64,000 nt of DNA from Parcubacteria bacterium C7867-008. GTDB taxonomy: Bacteria > Patescibacteria > Paceibacteria > UBA9973 > UBA2103. Positions 40,631 through 49,492 of the stretch are shown piece by piece. The notes under the pieces are model-generated. The model worked only from the letters and a program-made list of their open reading frames with translations. It was not told the origin of the DNA and did no database searches. The position numbers and the translations under genes were made by a program. The DNA lies in the NCBI GenBank assembly GCA_001189215.1, contig LFCR01000002.1:1-64000 (forward strand), in the 5' to 3' direction. Each line of letters starts with the position of its first letter. Positions within the stretch are counted from its first letter, which is position 1.

Positions 40631-40636
40631 AGTTTA
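40631..40636 (-). promoter_or_regulatory. leaderless -10 box for the RNase H gene
   Basis: TAAACT, 6 nt, ATG (40624). It lies just before the recJ stop, so RNase H is predicted to have its own promoter. Confidence 0.55.
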
Positions 40637-42388
40637 CCCTATCGAAACGAGCCGCATACGCACCGGCTGACCACGGGTATAGGTGTCTCGTTCAAGAGTA
40701 CCGAGTATGGTAGCTGGCTTCCCTGTTACTAAGCGCTCATGGTCCTTACCGAGCTCTCTTCGCGCAAAGAATGTTATTGCTTCAATCTCCGTGCAATTGA
40801 ATCCGTCATCGCGTGTAACACGAACGCGAAGATGTTCTTCCCCCTTTCCGAACCATGAAACCTGCGTAACCACACAATCCTGTAACGCAAATACTGGTTT
40901 AGGATTCTCCATACCAAAGGGTGCAAGCTTCTCCGTTCGAATGAGTAGTGTAGAAAGTTCGTCAGCTGCAGTGATGGCATGATCTGCTAGTGAGACGCTA
41001 TCTGTTAGAGATATCGGGGACAGTGTTGCATATGCGGTACATAGTCGCTCTTCAAACGTAAACACTGCATCATCCTTGAGTGTGAAACCACCTGACGCTG
41101 CATGACCTCCTGCCTCTACGAATATATCTTCTGCACGTGCCATAAGTTCCACAACAGACACTCCTTTACGTCCTGCACGACAAGAACCCTTTGCGGTCGT
41201 GGAACCTTCACGACCCCAAAGAAAGACTGGTCGCTCATATTCCTCGGCTAGTGAGTTCGCTACCAAACCAAGGAGTCCTGGACGCCAGTCCGGATCACCC
41301 ATAGCAATCACGGGAGGGAGCTCACCATTATTCTCTTCCTTCTTACGTTCAAGACGTTCACGTGCTGCTCGTGTAACTGCCGCGCCTGATGCTTTACGAC
41401 TTCTGTTCACTTTCTCAAGTCCTTTTGCGAGTTCGTCGGCACGTACTTCATCAGTGGTGGTAAATAATTCAAACGCATCACGAGGATCTCCCATGCGTGA
41501 TGCTGCATTCACTCGTGGAGCAATCATAAAACCAACATCGTCTTCTGTTATAAATCGTTGATTCACGCGAGCAACAGTGCAGAGTTTTTGTAACCCAATT
41601 CGTGGAGACTTGCGCATCACCAGTAGTCCATATTTTGCGATCACACGATTCTCTCCCGTAAGCGGAACCATATCTGCAATGGTTGAGAGTCCTGCCATAT
41701 CAAGAAGCCATTTCTCCCATCCAACAGGAATGGCATCACGCCCTTTGAAACCGGTAGCCAGAACAGCACATACGAGTTTCCATGCGAGACCTCCTCCACA
41801 AAAATCACGATAGATATTTGTTTCTCCTTCTTGCTTAGGATCTATCACCGCATACGCAGGAGGAAGTTCTTCGGTACCATCTTGGTTTCGTCGTGGAAGG
41901 TGATGGTCTGTGACAATAACATCAATACCGAGAGACTGCGCGAACGCAACGTGCTCAACATCAGCGATACCACAATCCACCGTGATGATGAGTGTCGTAC
42001 CCTCATCTTTAAGTTTCTGTATTCCAATCTGATTGAGACCAAATCCTTCGAGGTGTCGATGAGGAATATAGTTAGTAAAGTTTGCACCAGCCTTCTTAAA
42101 GAAGTCGTGCATGAGTGTACCCCCAGGTATACCGTCGCAATCATAATCACTCCACACCGTAATACGTTCCTGATTATCAATTGCCTTAGCAATACGCGTT
42201 GCTGCACGAGACATATTGAGAATATGCATTGGGTCTCCAATATGTGCATCGTAGTTAGGAGAGAGAAATGCTTCAGCAGCTTCAGGTGTCTCTATACCAC
42301 GTCTAGAAAGTAGCCCGGCAGTAAAGTCGTCATAGGCGCCAAGCGCATCTCGCACCGCACCCTCTAGGGACTTATGGAAAGATGGCAT
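40634..42388 (-). CDS. recJ: single-stranded-DNA-specific exonuclease RecJ
   Basis: This 584-residue 5'-3' exonuclease has DHH motifs ITVWSDYDCDGIPGG (motif I), LIITVDCGIAD (II) and VIVTDHHLPRR (III). DHHA1 is seen in ARAEDIFVEAGGHAASGGFT. An OB-like C-terminus is present. The start is the ATG at 42388 because TACACT lies 9 nt upstream; a longer ORF would run into the divergent HIT gene. Confidence 0.94.
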   Translation of the reverse strand: MPSFHKSLEGAVRDALGAYDDFTAGLLSRRGIETPEAAEAFLSPNYDAHIGDPMHILNMSRAATRIAKAIDNQERITVWSDYDCDGIPGGTLMHDFFKKAGANFTNYIPHRHLEGFGLNQIGIQKLKDEGTTLIITVDCGIADVEHVAFAQSLGIDVIVTDHHLPRRNQDGTEELPPAYAVIDPKQEGETNIYRDFCGGGLAWKLVCAVLATGFKGRDAIPVGWEKWLLDMAGLSTIADMVPLTGENRVIAKYGLLVMRKSPRIGLQKLCTVARVNQRFITEDDVGFMIAPRVNAASRMGDPRDAFELFTTTDEVRADELAKGLEKVNRSRKASGAAVTRAARERLERKKEENNGELPPVIAMGDPDWRPGLLGLVANSLAEEYERPVFLWGREGSTTAKGSCRAGRKGVSVVELMARAEDIFVEAGGHAASGGFTLKDDAVFTFEERLCTAYATLSPISLTDSVSLADHAITAADELSTLLIRTEKLAPFGMENPKPVFALQDCVVTQVSWFGKGEEHLRVRVTRDDGFNCTEIEAITFFARRELGKDHERLVTGKPATILGTLERDTYTRGQPVRMRLVSIG

Positions 42389-42397
42389 CGTCTGCAC

Positions 42398-42403
42398 AGT
42401 GTA
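42398..42403 (-). promoter_or_regulatory. leaderless -10 box for recJ
   Basis: TACACT, 9 nt, ATG (42388). It lies 11 bp from the divergent HIT -10 box. Confidence 0.5.
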
Positions 42404-42414
42404 CCAAAACGCGG

Positions 42415-42420
42415 TATCAT
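42415..42420 (+). promoter_or_regulatory. leaderless -10 box for the HIT gene
   Basis: TATCAT, 8 nt, ATG (42429). Confidence 0.55.
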
Positions 42421-42428
42421 TCACGCAT

Positions 42429-42842
42429 ATGGAAGAAACTATTTTCATGAAAATTATTAAACGTGAGATTCCTGCGGAAATCGTCTATGAGGATGAACTC
42501 ACTCTAGCGTTCCTTGATATTGCGCCAAATAACCCGGGCCACACACTTGTTGTTCCCAAGAAAGCCACACAGAACGTATTCGACGTGGACTCAGCAACGT
42601 GGGCAGCAGTGCTAGAAACAGTACGAAAGATTGCTCCAGCAGTGCGTGATGGCGCTGGTGCCACTGGCGTTAACATCCAATCGAACCACGGCGTAGACGC
42701 AGGGCAAGAGGTGTTTCATCTACACATTCACATCATTCCTCGCTTCACGAAGAAAGAGTTTCAGTTCTGGCCAAAGATTGAGTATGGTCCGGGCGAAGCA
42801 TCAGCTGTGGCAGATAAGATTCGTGCCAACATCAGTACTTAG
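42429..42842 (+). CDS. HIT family nucleotide hydrolase (HinT-like)
   Basis: This 137-residue protein starts MEETIFMKIIKREIPAEIVY. Family blocks are DELTLAFLDIAPNNPGHTLV and the histidine triad GQEVFHLHIHIIPRF (HxHxH). HinT-type enzymes hydrolyse AMP-lysine or other nucleoside phosphoramidates. Its 3' end overlaps the convergent pgk by 4 nt. Confidence 0.93.
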   Translation: MEETIFMKIIKREIPAEIVYEDELTLAFLDIAPNNPGHTLVVPKKATQNVFDVDSATWAAVLETVRKIAPAVRDGAGATGVNIQSNHGVDAGQEVFHLHIHIIPRFTKKEFQFWPKIEYGPGEASAVADKIRANIST

Positions 42843-43975
42843 CCAAGTACTTCAATTCCTGGGAGAGTTCCCTTTGCAAGAAAGTCCAACATTGCTCCAC
42901 CACCCGTAGAAATAAAAGAGAACCGATCACTAAGTCCCAATTTCTCTACGGCAGCAACCGTATCACCTCCTCCTAGAATTGAGTACGCATCAGATTGTGC
43001 GATTACTTTTGCGAGCTCTTCAGTAGCATCAACAAATCCTTTCTCATAGTTACCGAGCGGTCCGTTCCAGAGAATAGTCTTTGCACCCACTGCAATCTTT
43101 GCAAGTGCCGCTACCGTCTTTGGTCCATCATCAAGTATGGCTTCGTTCTTTGGTACCTCGTTAAGTCCAACGACATGTCCACTACTACGTGTTGATCCTG
43201 GCTCGGCAGTTATCTCATCAAGGGGGAGCATGAGACGCGGATTCGTAAGGAGTGAACGTATTTCACGTTCATCTGCATCTGCTGAAAGAAGCGAAGACCC
43301 TACCGTCTTACCACTCACGCGCATAAAATCATTTGCGAGTGCTCCACCCACAAATACACGGTCATATCTCTCTAGAAGACGAACTAGTACTGGTTCCTTT
43401 GTGGCAAACTTAGCCCCTCCAATGATCGCAAGCGAAGGAGATCCTGGTGTTAGTGCTTTTTCTAGGTGTTTTACTTCCTCTTCTACTAATAAACCTGCAT
43501 AGGATGGAAGTAGTTCTGGTACCCCAACCACCGACGCGTGTTCACGATGACAGACATCAAAGGCGTCTTCTACAAACACATCGGCAAGTTCAGCAAGTGC
43601 TACTGCAAACTTTGGATCATTCTTAGTTTCTCCTACACTTCGACGGAGGTTCTCCATCATCAACACGTCACCTGGATTCATGGCGCGAACTGCAGCTCGT
43701 GCTTCAGGCCCCGTGGAAACCGGACAAAACGAAAGACGCGGCACAAATGCTTTCATTGCCTCACATACTGGTTCGAGCGTTTCAGTTCCTTTCTCTCCCA
43801 GATGACCAATTAGTATCACTCGTGCATGACGTGATCGAAGGTATTCAATGGTAGGAATGGCACTACGGAGGCGAAAGGTATTAGCTACCTTGCCATCTGC
43901 AATCGGTACATTTAATGCAGCACGTACCAGCACAGGAATATTAGTTAGTTCAGGGATGTCTCGGACACTTCTCAT
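42839..43975 (-). CDS. pgk: phosphoglycerate kinase
   Basis: This 378-residue glycolytic enzyme makes ATP from 1,3-bisphosphoglycerate. Blocks visible are VLVRAALNVPIADGKV, VILIGHLGEKGTETLEPVCE, ENLRRSVGETKNDPKFAVAL, VEDAFDVCHREHASVVGVPE, AIIGGAKFATKEPVLVRLLE and the terminal SILGGGDTVAAVEKLG with FISTGGGAMLDFLA. The usual VDFNVP reads AALNVP, a slight deviation at a substrate-binding Asp. TATCAT 8 nt upstream sets the start at 43975. Confidence 0.94.
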   Translation of the reverse strand: MRSVRDIPELTNIPVLVRAALNVPIADGKVANTFRLRSAIPTIEYLRSRHARVILIGHLGEKGTETLEPVCEAMKAFVPRLSFCPVSTGPEARAAVRAMNPGDVLMMENLRRSVGETKNDPKFAVALAELADVFVEDAFDVCHREHASVVGVPELLPSYAGLLVEEEVKHLEKALTPGSPSLAIIGGAKFATKEPVLVRLLERYDRVFVGGALANDFMRVSGKTVGSSLLSADADEREIRSLLTNPRLMLPLDEITAEPGSTRSSGHVVGLNEVPKNEAILDDGPKTVAALAKIAVGAKTILWNGPLGNYEKGFVDATEELAKVIAQSDAYSILGGGDTVAAVEKLGLSDRFSFISTGGGAMLDFLAKGTLPGIEVLG

Positions 43976-43983
43976 ATGTATGC

Positions 43984-43989
43984 ATGATA
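43984..43989 (-). promoter_or_regulatory. leaderless -10 box for pgk
   Basis: TATCAT, 8 nt, ATG (43975). This decides among several in-frame starts. Confidence 0.55.
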
Positions 43990-44005
43990 CCCCACGACGG
44001 TACGC

Positions 44006-44011
44006 TATACT
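44006..44011 (+). promoter_or_regulatory. leaderless -10 box for the 44020 gene
   Basis: TATACT, 8 nt, ATG (44020). Confidence 0.55.
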
Positions 44012-44019
44012 TTCCTTAT

Positions 44020-44226
44020 ATGGATCCTGTACTTGAAGCACGACTTACCACTCTTGAACAAAAGATTGATGCGGTGTATGTGTCTACAGAAAAGACTCGG
44101 AAGTATTTCATGTGGACCATGATTATCTCCATTGTGTTGTTTGTTCTTCCTCTTATTGGCGCAGCGTTGCTAGTTCCAACTTTCCTCAGCAGTTACACCA
44201 GCAGCATTGACGCACTTACACTCTAG
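44020..44226 (+). CDS. small coiled-coil/single-span membrane protein
   Basis: This 68-residue protein starts MDPVLEARLTTLEQKIDAVY, a short coiled coil that leads into one hydrophobic helix (WTMIISIVLFVLPLIGAALL). The ending is polar. Such N-in small proteins are common in CPR genomes; function unknown. It is divergent from pgk and convergent with the GDSL hydrolase (stop codons adjacent). Confidence 0.7.
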   Translation: MDPVLEARLTTLEQKIDAVYVSTEKTRKYFMWTMIISIVLFVLPLIGAALLVPTFLSSYTSSIDALTL

Positions 44227-44940
44227 TTATTTCTTCAATTGTTTCGAGACATCTTCGAACCATAGTTCGTATCCTTCAGAAGAAGGGTGGAGCCCATCTG
44301 CTGCTAGGTATATTTTTGGGCTGGCACTAATAGTTTTTGTTGTTGGTAAAATACCAAAGTTTATATATTCACCAATTCCAGCACGCGCTACTGCAGCAAT
44401 AAACTCTCTGTGATGTTCATTATTCAAGTACGTGTGTATCCATCTGACCGGGGGAGGAAATAGCGTTGCACCACCCACATCACCTGCTGAAATAATAATG
44501 ACCTGTTCTGCTTGGGGAAGCTGCCTCAATGCAGCTTCAAGTTGTATCCCAGACTTCTTAGGATCATGGAATTGAATGATGTCGTTCCCACCAATCTGAA
44601 TAAGAATCAAATCGTAATGAGTCAGCTGTGCCTGCGCAATCTGTCCCGGAAGATCTGCGGTCAGTGCACCAGATTTTGCATTATTCTCTACATACGTCAT
44701 GTCCGCATACGTACTGAGACGACCAGCGAGTGATTCCTCTGGGTGTGTAGCACCAACACCTACGGCCGTACTGTCACCAAGAATAAGAAACGTTTTTGTG
44801 TGATCCTCTGAACGCAACTGGAATGATACTGCGTTATGAATAAGTTTCTTTGAAACTTGCACGGTCATATAAAAGTGCACTGCCCACGCAGCAACACTAA
44901 TAACAATAAGTACCAGGAGTACAAGTAGGATGAGTTTCAT
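44227..44940 (-). CDS. membrane-anchored SGNH/GDSL hydrolase
   Basis: This 237-residue protein has an N-terminal anchor (LILLVLLVLIVISVAAWAVH), then SGNH blocks: FLILGDSTAVGVGATHPEES (block I Ser), the Gly of SGALTADLPGQI, IQIGGNDIIQF (Asn) and AADGLHPSSEGYELW (Asp/His). Members are lipases, esterases or O-acetyl-esterases of cell-wall or glycan substrates. The active site should face outward. TATCAT 6 nt upstream sets the start. Confidence 0.92.
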   Translation of the reverse strand: MKLILLVLLVLIVISVAAWAVHFYMTVQVSKKLIHNAVSFQLRSEDHTKTFLILGDSTAVGVGATHPEESLAGRLSTYADMTYVENNAKSGALTADLPGQIAQAQLTHYDLILIQIGGNDIIQFHDPKKSGIQLEAALRQLPQAEQVIIISAGDVGGATLFPPPVRWIHTYLNNEHHREFIAAVARAGIGEYINFGILPTTKTISASPKIYLAADGLHPSSEGYELWFEDVSKQLKK

Positions 44941-44944
44941 CCGC

Positions 44945-45673
44945 CTATGATACCGCTTTTATGAGTGAGGTTAAATTCTGAACGTCAGTACTTGCTCTCC
45001 CTACTAGAAACCCGTCTATACCACTTCCTGCAGCAAGAGAACGTGCATTTCCTGCTTCAACAGAACCACCGTATAGCACTTGATTAACGGATGGATATTC
45101 ACCAAGTACTTTTCGTATATACAGAATCATCTCACTAAGATCTTCTGGTGTGATCACACCTGTTGCTTGTGGACCAATTGCCCATACTGGCTCATACGCA
45201 ATGATGACTTGAGTTCGTTCTTTAGCAGAAAGTGCACTGAAGACAGCCGTGATTTGCGCTCGTATGAATTGGAGATATTGAGCATCTGCATCTCGTTCAT
45301 GCTCCCCTACGCAGAGTATAGGGGTCATACCGTGTGCGAGTACGTGCTGGGTCTTTGAACGAACCACATCGTCATTCTCACCACGAGCGCGACGCTCTGA
45401 ATGTCCAACAATCACGTACCGCGCACCGAGTGCCTGTGCAGCTGCAGCAGTAATCTCACCCGTTGCAGCACCTCCGGTAGAGTCTGAAATATCCTGTAGT
45501 GCAAAAGCAACTTTTGATCGATTACCGGGAGCGAGCAATCCAAGATACGGAGCAGATGGGGCTAGTACGATACGAATACCCTTACGTCCTGCAACACGCT
45601 TTGCTGCAGCAAATAGTGCCTTTGCTTTTTGAGGAGATTCAATATACGCCTTCCAGTTACCTACGAATAGCAT
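44945..45673 (-). CDS. tpiA: triosephosphate isomerase
   Basis: This 242-residue protein interconverts dihydroxyacetone phosphate and glyceraldehyde 3-phosphate. It has FVGNWKAYIESPQKA at the N-terminus (Asn, Lys), YVIVGHSERRARGEND (catalytic His), IIAYEPVWAIGPQATGV (catalytic Glu and loop 6) and VLYGGSVEAGNARSLA. I set the start at 45673 (MLFVGNWK) because TACGAT lies 7 nt upstream. It is near pgk, so two glycolytic genes are in this stretch. Confidence 0.94.
   Translation of the reverse strand: MLFVGNWKAYIESPQKAKALFAAAKRVAGRKGIRIVLAPSAPYLGLLAPGNRSKVAFALQDISDSTGGAATGEITAAAAQALGARYVIVGHSERRARGENDDVVRSKTQHVLAHGMTPILCVGEHERDADAQYLQFIRAQITAVFSALSAKERTQVIIAYEPVWAIGPQATGVITPEDLSEMILYIRKVLGEYPSVNQVLYGGSVEAGNARSLAAGSGIDGFLVGRASTDVQNLTSLIKAVS
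44947..44952 (-). promoter_or_regulatory. leaderless -10 box for the GDSL hydrolase
   Basis: TATCAT, 6 nt, ATG (44940). It lies at the 3' end of tpiA. Confidence 0.55.
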
Positions 45674-45680
45674 ACGCATA

Positions 45681-45686
45681 ATCGTA
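45681..45686 (-). promoter_or_regulatory. leaderless -10 box for tpiA
   Basis: TACGAT, 7 nt, ATG (45673). Confidence 0.5.
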
Positions 45687-45697
45687 GCATGCGACCT

Positions 45698-47164
45698 CTA
45701 TTCCTCGTGCCAGTCGACAAACTTATAAATACTAGAGGTTATTGGCGTAAATGGAGGAGGGTTAGTAGACAGGGCACGATCAAAGGCATCAATACGTGAG
45801 GCGTAGCCAGATAGTCTTGTACCACTACAGCCAAATCCTGAATAAGACCACAGGGTGTCGCTGCGTTTATTAGCAACCGTGGTGCCATGAATGGAGAGCG
45901 CTCCACGAATATCATTCGGTGCATTACTGCATGGATACAAGTTTCTTCCAAACGAACCGGATTGTGCAATGAAGACACCAGTGAGAGTCATGTTAAAGGG
46001 AGAGTTTGGCGGGATGAGAACGTCATTGGAAGCAATGGCGGTAAGTCCTGACGTACCACTTGGATTACTGTAGGTTATGTTGTTTGGAAGATAGATGTTT
46101 GGATTAACACCTGGTGTGGTTACATTTGCGGCAATCACCGTTACAGAAGTTGGGATCGCTCCCTCGATCCAGGTATTATCTTCAACAAAGATAAGACCGC
46201 AGTCGGTAGAAAGTGTATAGGTATTTACCAATGTTTCAGTGGCAATACGTGAGTAGTCTGCCTGGAGTGAGGTAACACTTGGATTACTGATTGGTATAGA
46301 GGGTGTGTTGGTTTCGTTTGTCACACGATATACCGTTACTGTTCCTCCACTGTTGAACACGAGGTGGTACCCCTTCCCTGCATTAACACCGGTAGTACCT
46401 GTACTGGTGCGCGGGAAATATAATGCACCCCCTCCAGCAAGTGCGAGTGTCTTGAGACTGGTGAAGTCTGCAGCAATTGCGGCAAAGTCTACTTGCGGTG
46501 TTGGGTAACTCCAATACTCAGGGTGTGGGCCCGTTCCGAACACACCCGGTTTGACTACTGATGGCGAACACCCAAAACTTGCAGTACAACTCCACGTTGA
46601 AAGTGAACTACTGACGGATGAGTTTGCTACTCCATCGAGACGCACACCTCCGTTGGTGTGATACGGACCATTAATGATGCGCTCATCGCTTGCCCAGTCA
46701 CTACTGTTGAGAACATATGAATACTCAGCGACTGTTGGCTGTGCATATTTTGCATATACCGTACGTGACACATTTGAACCATCATTGGGTGAACCTGTTG
46801 AGGTTATATCGATAGACCTAATCTGACCACATGACATATGCCCTGCAATACCAAGTGTTATGGTGCCAGTCGTACCACCTTCTGGATCAGTGAATGGAAG
46901 ACTATACGGTCCTGGTGCACCAGTACCGTTCTGAAGATCTGTTGGGAAGTGCGCAAGATGCCATCGGTAATACTCGAGACCCGCTTCTGCCATAGCGAGC
47001 GCTTTACTGCGACCCGTACTTGCAGACTGTGCGTGATTCTCAGTCAGTACAAAGCTTGAGAGTGAACCTAGCACCGTAAGGAAAATTGAACCGAAGACGA
47101 GTGCAAGCAGCATGAGGTACCCTCCACGAGGATGTCCATGAAGATAAGATGTGGTTCGTTTCAT
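45698..47164 (-). CDS. PilX-like minor pilin/surface protein
   Basis: This 488-residue protein starts with a basic leader and hydrophobic helix (RGGYLMLLALVFGSIFLTVL) followed by SKALAMAEAGLEYYRWHLAH, the pattern of PilX-type minor pilins (AxxAxxAGLxxA). The long remainder is Ser/Thr/Gly-rich beta structure with several Cys and resembles exported adhesive domains. It forms an operon with the two pilin-like genes upstream (2-nt gap). Presumably part of a minor-pilin complex at the pilus tip. Confidence 0.8.
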   Translation of the reverse strand: MKRTTSYLHGHPRGGYLMLLALVFGSIFLTVLGSLSSFVLTENHAQSASTGRSKALAMAEAGLEYYRWHLAHFPTDLQNGTGAPGPYSLPFTDPEGGTTGTITLGIAGHMSCGQIRSIDITSTGSPNDGSNVSRTVYAKYAQPTVAEYSYVLNSSDWASDERIINGPYHTNGGVRLDGVANSSVSSSLSTWSCTASFGCSPSVVKPGVFGTGPHPEYWSYPTPQVDFAAIAADFTSLKTLALAGGGALYFPRTSTGTTGVNAGKGYHLVFNSGGTVTVYRVTNETNTPSIPISNPSVTSLQADYSRIATETLVNTYTLSTDCGLIFVEDNTWIEGAIPTSVTVIAANVTTPGVNPNIYLPNNITYSNPSGTSGLTAIASNDVLIPPNSPFNMTLTGVFIAQSGSFGRNLYPCSNAPNDIRGALSIHGTTVANKRSDTLWSYSGFGCSGTRLSGYASRIDAFDRALSTNPPPFTPITSSIYKFVDWHEE

Positions 47165-47165
47165 A

Positions 47166-47768
47166 CTAGTTGCGAAGATTACGAAGCGTTACTGTTTCCG
47201 AAAGATTGAATGTATTCGGTGCACGATTCGGGTTGAGATCGATCCATATAGATATTGTAACCGCTGATACCGCTGCAACATTGGTCGAAGTAGCGGAAAG
47301 CGGCACACCAGAATCATCATAGTACGTAAAGATTGGACTGGACGTTGCATTACGTACGTACACAGCAACTGTCGTCGTTGCTTCAGGGCGTCCTGCATAG
47401 GAAGGCGGCGTACCCGCAGAATCCGTCACTCCACGGTACAGCGTTCCATTTGAAAGATAGTAGCGGACCTTTTCAACCGAATTGTCATTATCAAGATCAC
47501 TGAAGAATGTCAGAGACGACGTTGCTGCAGCACTAATTGGATACGTCCCATCATTACCGTATGATGCCTCACGAATTGAATGGATGGCGTCCAGCACAGA
47601 GCGACGTGCATTATCAAGCGCAGCAGTCTGCTCAAGTAGAAATGCATTCTTCTGGTAGAAGAATTGCATCATGCCACTGAGTGCGACACCAATACTAGTA
47701 AGCAGTGCAAGCACCACCATGGTCTCTACCAGTGAAAGACCTTTAGAATTTTTAGATCGAGTCTGCAT
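47166..47768 (-). CDS. PilW-like minor prepilin
   Basis: This 200-residue protein starts MQTRSKNSKG followed by LSLVETMVVLALLTSIGVAL; the cleavage site G/L and the Glu at +5 are as in prepilins. ALDNARRSVLDAIHSIREA extends the pilin helix. The C-terminal part is beta-rich with ATTTVAVYVRN. It overlaps the end of the preceding gene by 17 nt and is 2 nt from the PilX-like gene. Confidence 0.85.
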   Translation of the reverse strand: MQTRSKNSKGLSLVETMVVLALLTSIGVALSGMMQFFYQKNAFLLEQTAALDNARRSVLDAIHSIREASYGNDGTYPISAAATSSLTFFSDLDNDNSVEKVRYYLSNGTLYRGVTDSAGTPPSYAGRPEATTTVAVYVRNATSSPIFTYYDDSGVPLSATSTNVAAVSAVTISIWIDLNPNRAPNTFNLSETVTLRNLRN

Positions 47769-49461
47769 AGAAAGTATGGCCCAGGATATTTACTCCTGAT
47801 GTATTGGTAGAGCTATATCCCGGCTTGCTGCTTTGAATAGTGTACGCAGACGATGCAGTGATAGAACCGAAGTATGCTCCACCGCACGCACTCGTTGTAA
47901 CGGTCTCCGTAAATCCGGGGCGTGAGAGTATTACCGTTGCTCCTGATACGGCAGCTCCCGCTGAATCACGCACAGATACAAGCAATGAGTTGGTGCTTGC
48001 AGGACCAAGATACAATGCTGTCTCACTCGTGGTATTTGGTGAAATAGTATAGGGTGGCGCGTTACAAGCATCGATAGTGTCGTACCCAGACACACCAAGC
48101 TGGTATGCATCCCACTCAAGTGACAGAGTATTACTACCACCTGAACCAGTAGTGGTGGCGATCGTTGTTTTATATATGGAGACTCCTGTTCCTGTTGAGC
48201 CAATCGTCTTTCCCCCAAAGAGCATGAAGTCTACATTTGGTACAGGAACTGGCCCTCGCTGATAAGCAATACCCCAGTCTTGCAACTCTGGTGTTGCAAG
48301 TACATCGGTAGTTGTTAGATCAACTATCAGTGAAAGTGACGGATATGTTGTGGTTGAAACTACGGAGAGATCAACGGGCGCAGTAAATCCAACCGCATTA
48401 CCCGGAAGTACTGCATCAGGAAGAATCGTTCCCGTGCCATCTGCAACATGCACCACTGCCGACGTTCCTGCAGGCAGAACAGTGGTGGAACTCGCTGAAG
48501 ACCATGCGTACAAATACGGAGGACTGAGTGGTGTCATGAGCACACTGCCACTTGGGCTGTACCCTGGACCACTAGTGCTTAGGACCACAGAACCTCCAGA
48601 TAGTACTGTATTGGTGAAAGTAGTAATGCCTGCAGCTACCGAGAACGTATCAGCATATGAACTTGTTGCGACTGGCGTATATGTGCGGACCGTGAGATGA
48701 GAAAGTATATCGATAGCAAATGTACTGGTCGTGGTCATATCCTTTGTAACCGTGAGATATCCTGGTGTTGGATTCTGGTTGGTCGCGTCACGCAAATAGG
48801 TTTGCGCTGAAGAATAGCCAGATTTAGAAACATACACCTGATACTGCGTAGAAGTGGCAGCACCCGGAAGATACACAATACCGTCCACATCTGAGAATGT
48901 GGTCAGATCCACTGTTGGAGAAGTGCTTGCGTTAACGATGCGTACCGAAGCGCCAGACAGAGGTGCACTTATGGCGTTCACTATAACAAGTCTGAGCGTA
49001 CCTCCACCGGTACTAGTCTCCATACCCAGAGGACTGTAGTTAGAAATCATATCAACCGTGCGACTCCTTCCTCCTGCGATATAGGTAACCGTTACCTTGA
49101 TACGTTTATAGTCTGTGATGATGCCATTAGTATCAGCACCAGCAAGACCATCTCCAGGATCATCTTCATACGCAATGAATGTGCGAACACCATATGCAGT
49201 TCCATTACTCGTTGTTGTGGAGTATTGCGGTACGGTACCTGCAGGAATACCGCCAACCGTTCCAACCGAGCTGTAGCTTAGTGAACGCACATATTCAATC
49301 TGACTATCTGCAACTGCCGTTGCAATAGCTTTTGCTTTCGTTAGTTGTGCCACTGAAACAGATGCACGAAGTAAGCCGAAGAGCGCAAGAAATATAATGA
49401 GCACGAGTGCCGTACCGACAATCACGTCGACGAATGACATTCCGCGCATCGGACGGTTCAT
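47752..49461 (-). CDS. large minor prepilin with carboxypeptidase-regulatory-like domains
   Basis: This 569-residue protein starts MNRPMRGMSFVDVIVGTALV, a PilV-like prepilin N-terminus with cleavage at G/M and Glu replaced by Asp at +5. ATAVADSQIEYVRSLSYSSV is a typical minor pilin helix. Later segments LRLVIVNAISAPLSGASVRI with YQVYVSKSGYSS and VRDSAGAAVSGATVILSRPG look like two carboxypeptidase-regulatory/SpaA-type beta-sandwiches. The start at 49461 is chosen because TATCAT stands 8 nt upstream. It heads a three-gene minor pilin operon. Confidence 0.8.
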   Translation of the reverse strand: MNRPMRGMSFVDVIVGTALVLIIFLALFGLLRASVSVAQLTKAKAIATAVADSQIEYVRSLSYSSVGTVGGIPAGTVPQYSTTTSNGTAYGVRTFIAYEDDPGDGLAGADTNGIITDYKRIKVTVTYIAGGRSRTVDMISNYSPLGMETSTGGGTLRLVIVNAISAPLSGASVRIVNASTSPTVDLTTFSDVDGIVYLPGAATSTQYQVYVSKSGYSSAQTYLRDATNQNPTPGYLTVTKDMTTTSTFAIDILSHLTVRTYTPVATSSYADTFSVAAGITTFTNTVLSGGSVVLSTSGPGYSPSGSVLMTPLSPPYLYAWSSASSTTVLPAGTSAVVHVADGTGTILPDAVLPGNAVGFTAPVDLSVVSTTTYPSLSLIVDLTTTDVLATPELQDWGIAYQRGPVPVPNVDFMLFGGKTIGSTGTGVSIYKTTIATTTGSGGSNTLSLEWDAYQLGVSGYDTIDACNAPPYTISPNTTSETALYLGPASTNSLLVSVRDSAGAAVSGATVILSRPGFTETVTTSACGGAYFGSITASSAYTIQSSKPGYSSTNTSGVNILGHTFYADSI

Positions 49462-49469
49462 ATGCACCT

Positions 49470-49475
49470 ATGATA
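49470..49475 (-). promoter_or_regulatory. leaderless -10 box for the minor pilin operon
   Basis: TATCAT, 8 nt, ATG (49461). Confidence 0.55.
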
Positions 49476-49492
49476 CCGCGCCGACGCTTGAA

